64,000 nt of DNA, from positions 4,774,001-4,838,000 of the forward strand of contig NZ_CP039432.1 of the NCBI RefSeq assembly GCF_005484805.1, read 5' to 3'. The notes under the pieces are model-generated. The model searched no databases. It was not told the DNA's origin and was given only the letters and a program-made list of their open reading frames with translations. Shown here piece after piece: positions 46,660 through 56,114 of this stretch (positions are counted from its first letter, which is position 1; each line of letters opens with the position of its first letter). The DNA is from Rhodococcus sp. SGAir0479. GTDB lineage: Bacteria; Actinomycetota; Actinomycetes; Mycobacteriales; Mycobacteriaceae. Position numbers and translations under genes: made by a program.

Positions 46660-47511
46660 GTGGCTCTGGTGGCATCAGGGCGATTCGTCCGTACACGCAG
46701 GCGTATCGCGCGCGCCTCCCGCTCGGTGGACCGGGTCGGTGAGCAGGCGCTCTTCTTCTGGCGTGCTCTGGCGTGGTCGCCGCGCGCGCTGGTGCACTAC
46801 CGGAGGGAAGTACTCCGGCTGATCGCCGAGATCAGCATGGGCACAGGCGCGCTGGCCGTCATCGGCGGCACCGTGGTGATCGTCGGATTCCTGACACTGT
46901 TCACCGGCGGCACCATCGCCGTCCAGGGCTTCAGTTCGCTCGGCAACATCGGCGTCGAGGCGCTCACGGGCTTCTTCGCGGCGTTCATCAACGTGCGGAT
47001 CGCGGCTCCGGTGATCGCCGGCATCGGTCTGGCCGCCACCATCGGAGCCGGATCGACCGCGCAACTCGGCGCGATGCGGGTGTCCGAGGAGGTCGACGCC
47101 CTCGAATCCATGGCCATCCCGTCCATTCCGTACCTGGTCTCGACACGGGTCATGGCCGGCATCATCGCGATCGTTCCGCTGTACTCGCTCGCGGTCATCG
47201 CGTCGTTCGTCGCCAGCCGCTTCGCGACGGTCGTGCTCAACGGTCAGTCGGGCGGCGTCTACGACCACTACTTCTCGACGTTCCTGATACCGACGGACAT
47301 CCTCTGGTCGTTCGTGCAAGCGATCGTGATGGGCGTGGCAGTGATGCTCATCCACACCTACTACGGCTACAACGCGAGCGGCGGCCCGGTCGGGGTGGGC
47401 GTGGCGGTCGGTAACGCGGTCCGGGCATCACTCATCGCGGTGGTGACGGTGACGCTGCTGATCTCGCTGGCCATCTACGGCCAGTCCGGCAACTTCAACC
47501 TCTCGGGATAG
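46660..47511 (+). CDS. yrbE4B: YrbE4B, second permease subunit of Mce4
   Basis: A 283-residue MlaE-family permease with a basic N-terminal tail and the EVDALESM loop in RVSEEVDALESMAIPSIPYL equivalent to that of YrbE4A. The Mce ATPase (MceG) is not in this window, as is usual. It lies 19 bp after yrbE4A and 12 bp before mce4A. Confidence 0.93.
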   Translation: MALVASGRFVRTRRRIARASRSVDRVGEQALFFWRALAWSPRALVHYRREVLRLIAEISMGTGALAVIGGTVVIVGFLTLFTGGTIAVQGFSSLGNIGVEALTGFFAAFINVRIAAPVIAGIGLAATIGAGSTAQLGAMRVSEEVDALESMAIPSIPYLVSTRVMAGIIAIVPLYSLAVIASFVASRFATVVLNGQSGGVYDHYFSTFLIPTDILWSFVQAIVMGVAVMLIHTYYGYNASGGPVGVGVAVGNAVRASLIAVVTVTLLISLAIYGQSGNFNLSG

Positions 47512-47523
47512 GCGGAGGAGCGA

Positions 47524-48705
47524 ATGCCCGAAGCAAGGTGGAAGACGAAACTCGCCGCGACCCTCATGGTGTTCGGTCTCGTGGCGATCGTCGTGTTGGC
47601 GTTGACGATGTTCGTCGGCGGCTTCACCCGGAGCGAACCCGTGACCGTCACGGCTGCGCGTTCCGGTCTGGTCATGGATCCGGACGCCAAGGTCAAGCTG
47701 CGCGGTGTGGAGGTGGGCCGGGTCGCCTCGATCGACGAGGAGAACGGCCAGGCCCGGTTGAAGCTCGACATGGATCCGTCGCAGCTGCATTTCATCCCGT
47801 CGAATTCGACCGTCGAGATCAAGTCGACCACCGTCTTCGGCGCCAAGTACGTCAACTTCGTTCCGCCCGCGGACCCGTCACCGAAATCGTTGCAACCGGG
47901 CTCGGTGATCGGCGCCGAAAGCGTCACCGTCGAGTTCAACACGCTGTTCCAGAACCTGTCGACGCTGCTGCAGCAGATCGAGCCCGAGAAGCTCAACGCC
48001 ACCCTCGGCGCGATCGCGTCGGCGCTCAACGGTCGCGGCAACGAACTCGGTGAACTGCTGGGCGAGACCGACGCCTACCTGAACAAGATCAACCCCGTCC
48101 TTCCGCAGTTGAAGAACGACCTGTCGGCGGCGGACACCGTCACCAACACCTACGCCGACGTCACCCCGGATCTCATGACCCTGCTCGGCAACCTGACCGC
48201 CACCAGCGGCAGTGTCGTCGAGGAGCGAGAGAACCTGCGCATGACGCTGGAGAACGCTGTGGCTCTGTCCGACACCGGCAATCAGCTCCTGACCGACAAC
48301 GAGGCGGACCTGACGAGGGCGCTGTCGCTGCTCGAGCCGACCACGGCACTCCTCTCGGGATACTCACCTGCGATCTCGTGCCTGGTCGTCGGCCTCAACA
48401 AGGCGCGCCCCATGGCCGAACAGATCGAAGGCGGCGGCCAGGCCGGCTTCGCGATGAGCACGAACTTCCTGGCCGGCCTGGAACCGTACACGTATCCGAG
48501 GGACTTGCCGAAGGTGAACGCCACGGGAGGCCCGAACTGCTGGGGCCTGCCCGACTTCGACCCCGAGCGGGACGGCAACGCTCCGTTCGTGGTGACCGAC
48601 AGTGCGAACACTCCGTACATGCCGGCGACCGAGACGACTCTGAGCGTGCCCACCCTGTTCCAGATGCTCTACGGCGTGACACCGCCGGCGGGGGGACAGA
48701 AGTGA
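47524..48705 (+). CDS. mce4A: Mce4A, MCE-domain substrate-binding protein
   Basis: A 393-residue Mce protein: N-terminal transmembrane anchor (about 9-31), MCE/MlaD domain containing VKLRGVEVGRVASIDEENGQ, a long helical region with repeated small polar residues, and a C-terminal domain with a cysteine pair (SCLV, NCWG). Mce subunits assemble into a hexameric tube spanning the cell envelope for sterol import. The stop overlaps the mce4B ATG. Confidence 0.93.
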   Translation: MPEARWKTKLAATLMVFGLVAIVVLALTMFVGGFTRSEPVTVTAARSGLVMDPDAKVKLRGVEVGRVASIDEENGQARLKLDMDPSQLHFIPSNSTVEIKSTTVFGAKYVNFVPPADPSPKSLQPGSVIGAESVTVEFNTLFQNLSTLLQQIEPEKLNATLGAIASALNGRGNELGELLGETDAYLNKINPVLPQLKNDLSAADTVTNTYADVTPDLMTLLGNLTATSGSVVEERENLRMTLENAVALSDTGNQLLTDNEADLTRALSLLEPTTALLSGYSPAISCLVVGLNKARPMAEQIEGGGQAGFAMSTNFLAGLEPYTYPRDLPKVNATGGPNCWGLPDFDPERDGNAPFVVTDSANTPYMPATETTLSVPTLFQMLYGVTPPAGGQK

Positions 48706-49739
48706 TGCGCGCAACCACGGTCAAGTTCCTCGCGTTCACCACGGTCATGGTGCTGATCTTCGCCGGCCTGGCGATCGTGTTCAGCCAGGCTCGGTTCAGC
48801 AGCACCGACGGTTACCGGGCGGTGTTCACCAATGCCTCCGGACTGAAGTCGGGGGAGAAGGTGCGTATCGCCGGCGTCCCGGTGGGCACCGTCAACGGGG
48901 TCGAGGTCGGGTCCGACAACCTCGCCCACGTCAGCTTCGACGTGGACCGGAAGTACCCGCTGCTCCAGAGCACCCGGGCGACGATCCGTTACGAGAACCT
49001 CGTCGGGGACCGCTACCTCGAACTGCTCGAGGGCGAGGGATCGGCCGAGCGACTCGAGCCGAAATCGACGATTCCCGATTCGCGGACCGCTCCGGCACTG
49101 GACCTGGACCTGCTGCTGGGCGGCTTCAAGCCCCTGCTCCGCGGCCTCAGCGCGGAGCAGGTCAACGACCTGAGCGGCGCGCTACTGCATGTTCTCCAAG
49201 GACAGGGTGGCACCCTCGTGTCGCTTCTCGGGAGCACCAGCTCGTTCACGTCCACGCTCGCCGACCGGGACAAGCTGATCGGCGACGTCATCACGAACCT
49301 CAACACGACACTGAAGACGATCGACGACAAGGGCGATCAGTTCTCCACCACGGTCGACCAGTTGCAGCAGCTGGTCAGCGGGCTCGCTCAGGACCGGGAT
49401 CCGATCGGGGAGGCGATTCCCAGGATCGCCACCGCCACGGACGATCTCGCGCAGCTGCTCCAGGGTGCTCGCCCCGACCTGCAGTCGACGATCGCCCATG
49501 CGAGCGACCTCGCGACGAACCTCCAGAACGGTGAGGGCGACATCAACTGGGTGCTCGAGCGTTTGCCGGAGGCGTACCGGAAACTGATCCGCACCGGTTC
49601 GTACGGAGCGTTCTTCCAGTTCTATACGTGCTCCGTGAAGTTCAAGTTCTCGGGACCGGACGGGCAGGAGTTGCACGTGGCCCTGCCGACCACACCGGTT
49701 CAGACGACGGGGAGGTGTGCCTTCGATGGCGGAGCGTGA
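48705..49739 (+). CDS. mce4B: Mce4B, MCE-domain protein
   Basis: 344 residues: anchor helix (about 7-27), MCE domain with GEKVRIAGVPVGTVNGVEVG, a heptad-rich helical region, and a short C-terminal domain with Cys in YTCSVKF and GRCAFDG that could be disulfide-linked. It starts in a TGATG overlap with mce4A and overlaps mce4C by 14 bp. Confidence 0.92.
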   Translation: MRATTVKFLAFTTVMVLIFAGLAIVFSQARFSSTDGYRAVFTNASGLKSGEKVRIAGVPVGTVNGVEVGSDNLAHVSFDVDRKYPLLQSTRATIRYENLVGDRYLELLEGEGSAERLEPKSTIPDSRTAPALDLDLLLGGFKPLLRGLSAEQVNDLSGALLHVLQGQGGTLVSLLGSTSSFTSTLADRDKLIGDVITNLNTTLKTIDDKGDQFSTTVDQLQQLVSGLAQDRDPIGEAIPRIATATDDLAQLLQGARPDLQSTIAHASDLATNLQNGEGDINWVLERLPEAYRKLIRTGSYGAFFQFYTCSVKFKFSGPDGQELHVALPTTPVQTTGRCAFDGGA

Positions 49740-50778
49740 ACGGAATCTCACCCGGGTCGGAATCATCGGCGTCGCGGTGTCGGCATGTCTGGTGCTCGCC
49801 GGTCTGCAGTACGACCGGCTGCCCTTCCTGTTCGGAAACGTCAGGTACGCAGCGTTGTTCGAGGACGCCGGCGGTCTGATGCCCGGCGACTACGTCACCG
49901 TCGCGGGTGTCAACGTCGGCAAGGTCGACGACATCGACCTCGACGGCACCGACGTTCGCGTGACGTTCTCGATGGACGAGGGCGTTCGCCTGGGGGACAG
50001 TTCGGGTGCCGACATCAAGACCAACACCATTCTCGGCCGGAAGTCGTTGCAGGTGACGCCCGAGGGCTCCGAGACCCTGCGCGTCGGCAGCACGATCCCG
50101 TTGGAGCGCACCAACTCCCCGTACTCGCTCAACGACGCGCTCGGTGACCTCACCTCCACCGTCGCCGACCTCGACACGAACCAGCTCAACGACTCGCTCA
50201 ACGCGGTGTCCGAGACGCTGTCGGACACCCCGCCGGAACTGCGTGCGGCACTCGACGGTGTCACGCGGTTGTCGCAGAGCATCAACTCCCGGGACGAGTC
50301 CCTGAAGGATCTGCTGGGCCGGGCCGAGGACGTCACGAAGATCCTCGCGGACCGCAGCGACCAGATCAACGCGCTCATCCTCGACGGCAACCAGCTGCTG
50401 GGCGAACTCGATCGTCGCCGCAACGCGATCAGCGCGCTGATCACGAATGTCTCGGCGGTCTCGCAGCAGCTCACCGGTCTGGTCCGGGACAACGAACAGC
50501 AGATGAAGCCGACACTGGACAAGCTCAATTCGGTCGTGGGCAACCTGCAGCGGAACAAGGACAACATCGGTCAGGCCCTCGACGGGCTCGCGCCGTACGC
50601 GCGTTCGCTCGGTGAGGCCGTCGGCAGCGGTCCGTTCTTCATGGCCTACGTCGCGAACTTCAGTGTCAGTCCGCTCGCTCAGACGGCGATCGATCAGCTG
50701 CTGTGGCCCGAGCACGTGCCGCAGGACCTTTCCCAGTTCCCGCCGTTGACCACCGAGCTCAAGGATCCGAACCGATGA
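49726..50778 (+). CDS. mce4C: Mce4C, MCE-domain protein
   Basis: 350 residues: anchor (about 12-26), MCE domain with GDYVTVAGVNVGKVDDIDLD, and a long coiled region with LDGNQLLGELDRRRNAISAL. It lacks the extended C-terminal tail of Mce4A. The ATG at 49726 is preferred to a GTG at 49717 because GGAGG at 49711-49715 is correctly spaced for it. It overlaps mce4D in an ATGA junction. Confidence 0.91.
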   Translation: MAERERNLTRVGIIGVAVSACLVLAGLQYDRLPFLFGNVRYAALFEDAGGLMPGDYVTVAGVNVGKVDDIDLDGTDVRVTFSMDEGVRLGDSSGADIKTNTILGRKSLQVTPEGSETLRVGSTIPLERTNSPYSLNDALGDLTSTVADLDTNQLNDSLNAVSETLSDTPPELRAALDGVTRLSQSINSRDESLKDLLGRAEDVTKILADRSDQINALILDGNQLLGELDRRRNAISALITNVSAVSQQLTGLVRDNEQQMKPTLDKLNSVVGNLQRNKDNIGQALDGLAPYARSLGEAVGSGPFFMAYVANFSVSPLAQTAIDQLLWPEHVPQDLSQFPPLTTELKDPNR

Positions 50779-52070
50779 GCGACGAACAGCCGAAGACCGG
50801 TACCCGTAAGAAGTGGCTGACGATCGGCGCGGTCGCCGTCGTGGTGATCGCCGTCCTGGCCGCCGGTGTGGTCTACCTGTTCCCGGGACTCGGGAAGACC
50901 ACCATCACGGCGCAGTTCCCGTCGACGACGGGCCTGTACGCCGGCGACGACGTCCGGGTACTCGGGGTGAAGGTCGGCTCCATTCAGAGCATCGATCCCA
51001 ACGGGACCGGGGCCTCGGTCGTCATGAACGTCGACCGGTCGGTGGACATCCCCGCCGATGCCAAGGCCGTCATCATCGCTCCCAGCCTCGTCGCGGCCCG
51101 TTTCGTGCAGCTGACGCCGGTGTACACGGGTGGTGACGCCATGGCCGACGGCGCCGAGATTCCGCTCGAGCGCACGGCAGTTCCGGTCGAGTGGGACGAG
51201 ATCAAGACCGAGCTCACCAAGCTGTCCGACGCACTCGGTCCGCAGGGTGGGGCGGACCGGGGCTCCCTCGGCAACTTCATCGACACCCTGGGTGACAACC
51301 TCGACGGCAACGGAGAATCGTTGCGCGACACGTTGCGCGAGTTGTCCGACACCATGAAGACACTGTCGGACGGACGGACCGACCTCTTCGGGACGATCCG
51401 GAACCTGCAGGTGTTCGTGTCGGCGCTGTCGTCGAGCAACCAGCAGATCGTGCAGTTCGGTGGCCGGCTGCAATCGGTGTCCTCACTGCTCGCGGACACC
51501 AGCGACGAACTCGGCACGGCGTTGCAGGATCTCGACGTCGCGATCGGTGACGTGAATCGCTTCGTCACCGAGAACCGCGCCTCGCTCACCGAGCAGGTGG
51601 GCCGGCTGGCGGACGCGACCGCGGTATTGGTCGAGAAGCGTCCCCAGCTCGAGCAGGTGTTGCACGTCGCGCCGAACGCGTTGGCGAACTTCAAGGACAT
51701 CTACACCCCGAAGCAGGGCTCCGTGAACGGTGTGCTGGCCGCGAGCAATGCGAGGAATCCGATCAACATGGTCTGTGGCCTGATCGCGGGTCTCGAGACC
51801 AACGATTCGGATCGATCGGCGGATCTCTGCGCACAGTTCCTCGGGCCGGTGCTGAACTCGATCACCACGAACTACCCGGGCATCCTCTCCCGTCCGGCGG
51901 ACGCCCAGGGCGCTCGTCCCGACCAGCTCGCCTTCTCGCCACCGAGCCTGGCAGGGCAGGTGCCTTCCCGCACGGCCCCGGCGACCGTCGCGGCACCGCT
52001 CGTCACAATGCCGTCGGTCCAGGTGCCCAGAGATCTGGGTGACCTGCTCAACCCGGGAGGTGGACGATGA
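50775..52070 (+). CDS. mce4D: Mce4D, MCE-domain protein
   Basis: 431 residues: basic start RKKWLTIGA, anchor helix (about 14-36), MCE domain with GDDVRVLGVKVGSIQSIDPN, a helical region and a Pro/Ala-rich C-terminus ending in GGGR. A cysteine pair in NMVCGL and ADLCAQF is typical of Mce D subunits. It is coupled on both sides by ATGA overlaps. Confidence 0.92.
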   Translation: MSDEQPKTGTRKKWLTIGAVAVVVIAVLAAGVVYLFPGLGKTTITAQFPSTTGLYAGDDVRVLGVKVGSIQSIDPNGTGASVVMNVDRSVDIPADAKAVIIAPSLVAARFVQLTPVYTGGDAMADGAEIPLERTAVPVEWDEIKTELTKLSDALGPQGGADRGSLGNFIDTLGDNLDGNGESLRDTLRELSDTMKTLSDGRTDLFGTIRNLQVFVSALSSSNQQIVQFGGRLQSVSSLLADTSDELGTALQDLDVAIGDVNRFVTENRASLTEQVGRLADATAVLVEKRPQLEQVLHVAPNALANFKDIYTPKQGSVNGVLAASNARNPINMVCGLIAGLETNDSDRSADLCAQFLGPVLNSITTNYPGILSRPADAQGARPDQLAFSPPSLAGQVPSRTAPATVAAPLVTMPSVQVPRDLGDLLNPGGGR

Positions 52071-53284
52071 GCCGCAGGAGCACTCGCGTGGTGGCGACAT
52101 CCGTCGTCGCGGTGTCGCTCACCCTGGCGGTGTCCGGTTGCGAGTTCAACGGACTCAACTCGCTTCCGCTGCCCGGCACCGAGGGCCGGGGCGACGGGGC
52201 GTACACCGTACAGATCCAGATGCCGAACGTGACCACGATGTCGCAGAACTCGCCGGTCCGGGTCAACGACGTGACCGTGGGCGCGGTCACCGGCATCGAG
52301 GTCCAGGACTGGCATGCGCTCGTGACGGTGTCGCTCAACGAGGACGTGCAGTTGCCCGCCAACGCGACGGCGAAGATCGGCCAGACCAGCCTGCTCGGTT
52401 CGCAGCATCTCGAGCTCGCGCCGCCGACCGGGGTGGCCCCGCAGGGAACGCTGAAGGACGGGGACGTGATCCCGCTCGATCGGGCGGGCGCGTATCCCAC
52501 GACCGAACAGACACTGTCGTCGCTGTCGGTGGTCCTGAACGGCGGCGGCCTGGCGCAGATCAACGACGTCACCCGTGAGCTCAACGCGGCACTCGACGGG
52601 CGCGAGGATTCGATCCGGGATCTGCTGCCCCAACTGGACCAGCTCGTGGGCAGCCTCGACGACCAGCGCACCCAGATCGTTTCCGCGATGGAGGGAATCG
52701 ATCGGCTCGCCGGCACCGTCAACCAGCAGACCGAGACCCTGAACCGGGCGCTCGACGGCATCCCGCCGGCGCTCGAGGTGCTGGTGGCGCAGCGACAGAA
52801 CCTGACGAATGCACTTGTCGCCCTGGGCAATTTCAGTGACACCGCCACGCGCGTGATCGACGAGAGCGGTGACGATCTCAAGGCGAACCTGGCGTCGCTG
52901 TCACCGTTGCTCGAACAATTGGCAGGGACCGGCAACAACCTCACCGAGGTGCTGTCGCTGATGCTCACCTTCCCGTTCACGATGAAGCACATGGACCAGG
53001 TGTTCCAGGGTGACTACGCGAACCTGAACATGATGATCGACATGACCAACGAGCGCCTGACGACCAACTTCATGGACCAGACGGGACTGGGCCCGACGCT
53101 GGCCGGCGTCGAGGGCGCGCTGGGGACTCTGGCGGGCACCGCGGGCCAGGCCAACGATCCGCTTCGGATCCCCGAGCCGACGAAGCCCGACCTCATCCAG
53201 CGGGAGCCCAAGCCGCCGACGCCGGGTGACGTGCCCTCGCTCCAGATTCCTGGCCTTCCGCAACTAGGAGTGCCGACGCCATGA
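52067..53284 (+). CDS. mce4E: Mce4E (LprN), MCE-domain lipoprotein
   Basis: 405 residues with a lipoprotein signal peptide: hydrophobic VAVSLTLAVSGC with lipobox Cys at about residue 25. The MCE domain follows (NSPVRVNDVTVGAVTGIEVQ), then a helical region and a Pro-rich C-terminus. The E subunit of actinobacterial Mce systems is normally the lipid-anchored one, matching LprN. Start coupled to mce4D. Confidence 0.93.
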   Translation: MSRRSTRVVATSVVAVSLTLAVSGCEFNGLNSLPLPGTEGRGDGAYTVQIQMPNVTTMSQNSPVRVNDVTVGAVTGIEVQDWHALVTVSLNEDVQLPANATAKIGQTSLLGSQHLELAPPTGVAPQGTLKDGDVIPLDRAGAYPTTEQTLSSLSVVLNGGGLAQINDVTRELNAALDGREDSIRDLLPQLDQLVGSLDDQRTQIVSAMEGIDRLAGTVNQQTETLNRALDGIPPALEVLVAQRQNLTNALVALGNFSDTATRVIDESGDDLKANLASLSPLLEQLAGTGNNLTEVLSLMLTFPFTMKHMDQVFQGDYANLNMMIDMTNERLTTNFMDQTGLGPTLAGVEGALGTLAGTAGQANDPLRIPEPTKPDLIQREPKPPTPGDVPSLQIPGLPQLGVPTP

Positions 53285-54696
53285 TGCTTTCCAGGTTCGT
53301 CCGAATCCAGTTGGTGATCTTCTCGGTCCTGACCGTGATCGGGCTGGTGGTGATGGCCACCCAGTACGTCCGGCTGCCCGCGCTGTTCGGGCTGGGTCAA
53401 TACCGGGTGACCGTGCAGCTTCCGTCGACAGGTGGTCTGTACACGAATGCGAACGTCGCGTTCCGCGGAACCAACATCGGCAAGGTCGAGGACGTCGTGC
53501 TCACCGAGGACGGTGTGGATGCGAAGGTGTCGATCAGCAGCAGCTACGACATCCCGGCAGACCTGGACGCGGCGGTCAAGAGTGTCTCGGCGATCGGCGA
53601 GCAGTATGTCGATCTGATTCCGCGCACCGATTCCGAGCCGTACCTCGCGAACGGTGACGTGATCCCGCTGGACCGCACCAGTGTCCCGCAGGACGTGGGC
53701 GCGATGCTCGATCAGGCGAACTCCTTGGTGCAGAGCATCTCGAACACCCAGTTGCGCACCGTCGTCGACGAATCGTTCAAGGCGTTCAACGGTGCCGGTC
53801 CGGACCTGCAGCGGCTCATCGATTCGGCCCGCCTGTTCGTTCAGGAGGCCAACGCCAACTCGGATGCGACCAAGACGCTCATCGAGCAGGCCGAGGGTCT
53901 ACTCGACACCCAGGTGGTCACGAGCGACGCGATCCGCTCCTGGACGAAGGATCTGGTGACGTTCTCGAACCAGTTGCGCAACAGCGATCCTCAGATCCGA
54001 AGCGTGCTCGAGCAGACACCCGACGCGGCAACCGAGGCCAACGCTCTGTTCCAGGAGTTGAAGCCGACGCTGCCGCTCCTGCTCGCCAACCTCGTCAGTG
54101 TCGGTGAGGTTTCCGCGATCTATCACAAGAGCATCGAGCAGGTGCTGGTGATCTACCCGCCGCTGGTGTCGTCGCTGTTGACGATCGCGATGAAGGGGCC
54201 GCTCGACGACGGCGCGATCGTGAACTTCGCACTGCAGTTGAACGATCCACCGCCGTGTACCACCGGCTTCCTCCCGGCCGACCAGTGGCGAGCGCCCGAT
54301 GAGAAGTCGGTTCCGCCGACACCGTCGGACCTGTTCTGCAAGGTGGCCCAGGACGATCCGACGACGGTACGCGGTGCGCGCAACTACCCGTGCATGGAGA
54401 TCCCGGGCAAACGCGCGGCGTCGCCCGAGGAGTGCCGCAGCGCAGCGGGATACGTTCCCGAGGGCAACAACCCGCCCAGTGGGCCGCCGCAGGATCCGTC
54501 TGTACCCTCGTACACGACGACGCCGGCCAGCGCGGAGGGGACTACGAACGTGCCTGCGACAGCACGTCCTTACGACCCCACCACGGGTAAGTACGTCGGA
54601 CCGGACGGCGCGCTGTATTCGCAGCCGGGCTTGGCGGCAGGAACACCGAGGGAGGACACGACGTGGCAGACGATGATGACACGTCAGCAGGGCTGA
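53281..54696 (+). CDS. mce4F: Mce4F, MCE-domain protein
   Basis: 471 residues: anchor helix (about 9-27), MCE domain with NANVAFRGTNIGKVEDVVLT, helical region, and a long C-terminal domain with several cysteines (PPCTTGF, LFCKVAQ, YPCMEIP, EECRSA) followed by a Pro/Ser/Thr-rich tail. Two adjacent ATGs (53281, 53284) could start it. Its 3' end overlaps mam4A by 34 bp, more than the other junctions. Confidence 0.92.
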   Translation: MMLSRFVRIQLVIFSVLTVIGLVVMATQYVRLPALFGLGQYRVTVQLPSTGGLYTNANVAFRGTNIGKVEDVVLTEDGVDAKVSISSSYDIPADLDAAVKSVSAIGEQYVDLIPRTDSEPYLANGDVIPLDRTSVPQDVGAMLDQANSLVQSISNTQLRTVVDESFKAFNGAGPDLQRLIDSARLFVQEANANSDATKTLIEQAEGLLDTQVVTSDAIRSWTKDLVTFSNQLRNSDPQIRSVLEQTPDAATEANALFQELKPTLPLLLANLVSVGEVSAIYHKSIEQVLVIYPPLVSSLLTIAMKGPLDDGAIVNFALQLNDPPPCTTGFLPADQWRAPDEKSVPPTPSDLFCKVAQDDPTTVRGARNYPCMEIPGKRAASPEECRSAAGYVPEGNNPPSGPPQDPSVPSYTTTPASAEGTTNVPATARPYDPTTGKYVGPDGALYSQPGLAAGTPREDTTWQTMMTRQQG

Positions 54697-55490
54697 CACC
54701 CGCCGAGCGCACGCGGCCGACGCGCCGGCGCGCCAGCCGCAGTGCGGGCCCCGCGAGCAGCAACGGTGCGCAAGCGGTGCAGTCGGTACCGGTGGCGGAC
54801 GCCAGTACCGGTGCCGGCGGCGCGATCACGTTGGAGGCGGACCGGCCGCGGTCCGTCCGTGCGTCCGACGGCGCCTCGACCACCAGGACGACACAGTCCT
54901 CTGCAGCAGGCACGGATACAGCAGGCACGGATACAGCAGGCACGGATGCGGCGGACAGGGAGGCGGCGGGGGAAGAGTGGCATCCCGTCGTCCCCACGAA
55001 GAAGCGTCGTCGCGGGCCGATGATCGGGGCGATCGCGGCCGGTCTGGTGATCGTGGTGCTGGTGGCGCTCGGGGGGTGGTTGCTGTTCGAGCGGGCGGCG
55101 GCCGGGGATCGTGACGCCCGCCGGATCGCCTTCGAGGACACCGCTCGGCAGACCATCCTCAACCTGACGACCATCAAGCCGGACACGGCCAAGGAGGACG
55201 TGGAGCGGATCCTGGCCGGCGCGAGTGGTGAGTTCCGAGCGGAGTTCGACGGCCGGGAGGACCCGTTCGTCGGCATCGTGAAGGAAGCCAACGTGACGAC
55301 GGTCGGCAAGATCGTCGAATCGGGAATCGAGAACGACAACGGTGACAGTGCAACGGTTCTGGTTGCCGCTCGTGCCGACGTGAGCACGCCCGACGGCAGC
55401 CAGAACGGTACGCGCGACTTCCGGATGCGGGTCACGGTCACCGACCAAGACGGAACACTGACCGCATCGAAGGTGGAGTTCGTACCGTGA
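54663..55490 (+). CDS. mam4A: Mce-associated membrane protein (Mam4A, Rv3493c-like)
   Basis: 275 residues: acidic start MADDDDTSAG, a low-complexity linker, one transmembrane helix at about 119-141 (MIGAIAAGLVIVVLVALGGW) and an extracytoplasmic NTF2-like domain with TARQTILNLTTIKPDTAKED. Such proteins stabilise Mce complexes. The linker contains three copies of AGTD(T/A), encoded by a 15-bp tandem repeat. The GTG start lies inside the mce4F coding region. Confidence 0.88.
   Translation: MADDDDTSAGLTPAERTRPTRRRASRSAGPASSNGAQAVQSVPVADASTGAGGAITLEADRPRSVRASDGASTTRTTQSSAAGTDTAGTDTAGTDAADREAAGEEWHPVVPTKKRRRGPMIGAIAAGLVIVVLVALGGWLLFERAAAGDRDARRIAFEDTARQTILNLTTIKPDTAKEDVERILAGASGEFRAEFDGREDPFVGIVKEANVTTVGKIVESGIENDNGDSATVLVAARADVSTPDGSQNGTRDFRMRVTVTDQDGTLTASKVEFVP
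54906..54950. repeat. 15-bp tandem repeat, three copies, inside mam4A
   Basis: GCAGGCACGGATACA occurs twice exactly (54906-54920, 54921-54935) and once with two changes (54936-54950). It encodes AGTDT units in the linker before the membrane helix. The unit is in frame, so copy-number change would preserve the protein. Confidence 0.9.
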
Positions 55491-56089
55491 CGGGGAATGG
55501 TGTCGAGAGTGGAGTCCGCGACGTGAGTGCCGCGCCGGAAGCGCCGAACGCCCTTGCGCCGGACAGCGGTTCGGCGGAGAGTTCTGCGGTGTCGCAGCCG
55601 TCGCGCTCCTCGCGAACGACGGTCCTCGCCGGCGTCGCGGGGGTGCTGATCGCCGCGTTGGTCGTGGGCGTCGGATGGCTGGGATGGGGACACCTGCAGG
55701 ACCGCGCCGCCGAACAGGCCCGGGCCGACGCGGTGCAGGCCGCGACCGCCCAGGCGACGGCAATGCTGTCGTACAACTTCAACGAGGTGGACCAGCAGCT
55801 CGCCGCGGCCGGGGACGGGCTGACCGGGGACTTCAAGGGCGATTACGACAAGCTGGTGCGGGAGACGATCGCTCCCGGGGCCAAGGAGAAGAAGATCACC
55901 GTCGAGGCCACCGTGCAGGCGGGCTCCGTCGTCTCGGCCACGAAGGACGACGTGGTGGTGCTGCTGTACGTCAATCAGGTCACCACCAGCGCCGAGATGC
56001 CCGACGCCGCGACCACCGGCAGCCGGGTGCGGATGGAGATGCACAAGGAGGGCGACCGCTGGCTCACCGGGCGGCTCACCCCGGTGTAG
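55487..56089 (+). CDS. mam4B: Mce-associated membrane protein (Mam4B, Rv3492c-like)
   Basis: 200 residues: polar N-terminus, transmembrane helix at about 45-66 (VLAGVAGVLIAALVVGVGWL) and an NTF2-like domain with TAQATAMLSYNFNEVDQQLA, the same pattern as Mam4A. The GTG overlaps the mam4A stop (GTGA). Last gene of the mce4 operon, facing otsA. Confidence 0.88.
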   Translation: MTGNGVESGVRDVSAAPEAPNALAPDSGSAESSAVSQPSRSSRTTVLAGVAGVLIAALVVGVGWLGWGHLQDRAAEQARADAVQAATAQATAMLSYNFNEVDQQLAAAGDGLTGDFKGDYDKLVRETIAPGAKEKKITVEATVQAGSVVSATKDDVVVLLYVNQVTTSAEMPDAATTGSRVRMEMHKEGDRWLTGRLTPV

Positions 56090-56114
56090 CGGGCGGGCCG
56101 AACCGGGGGGAGGC

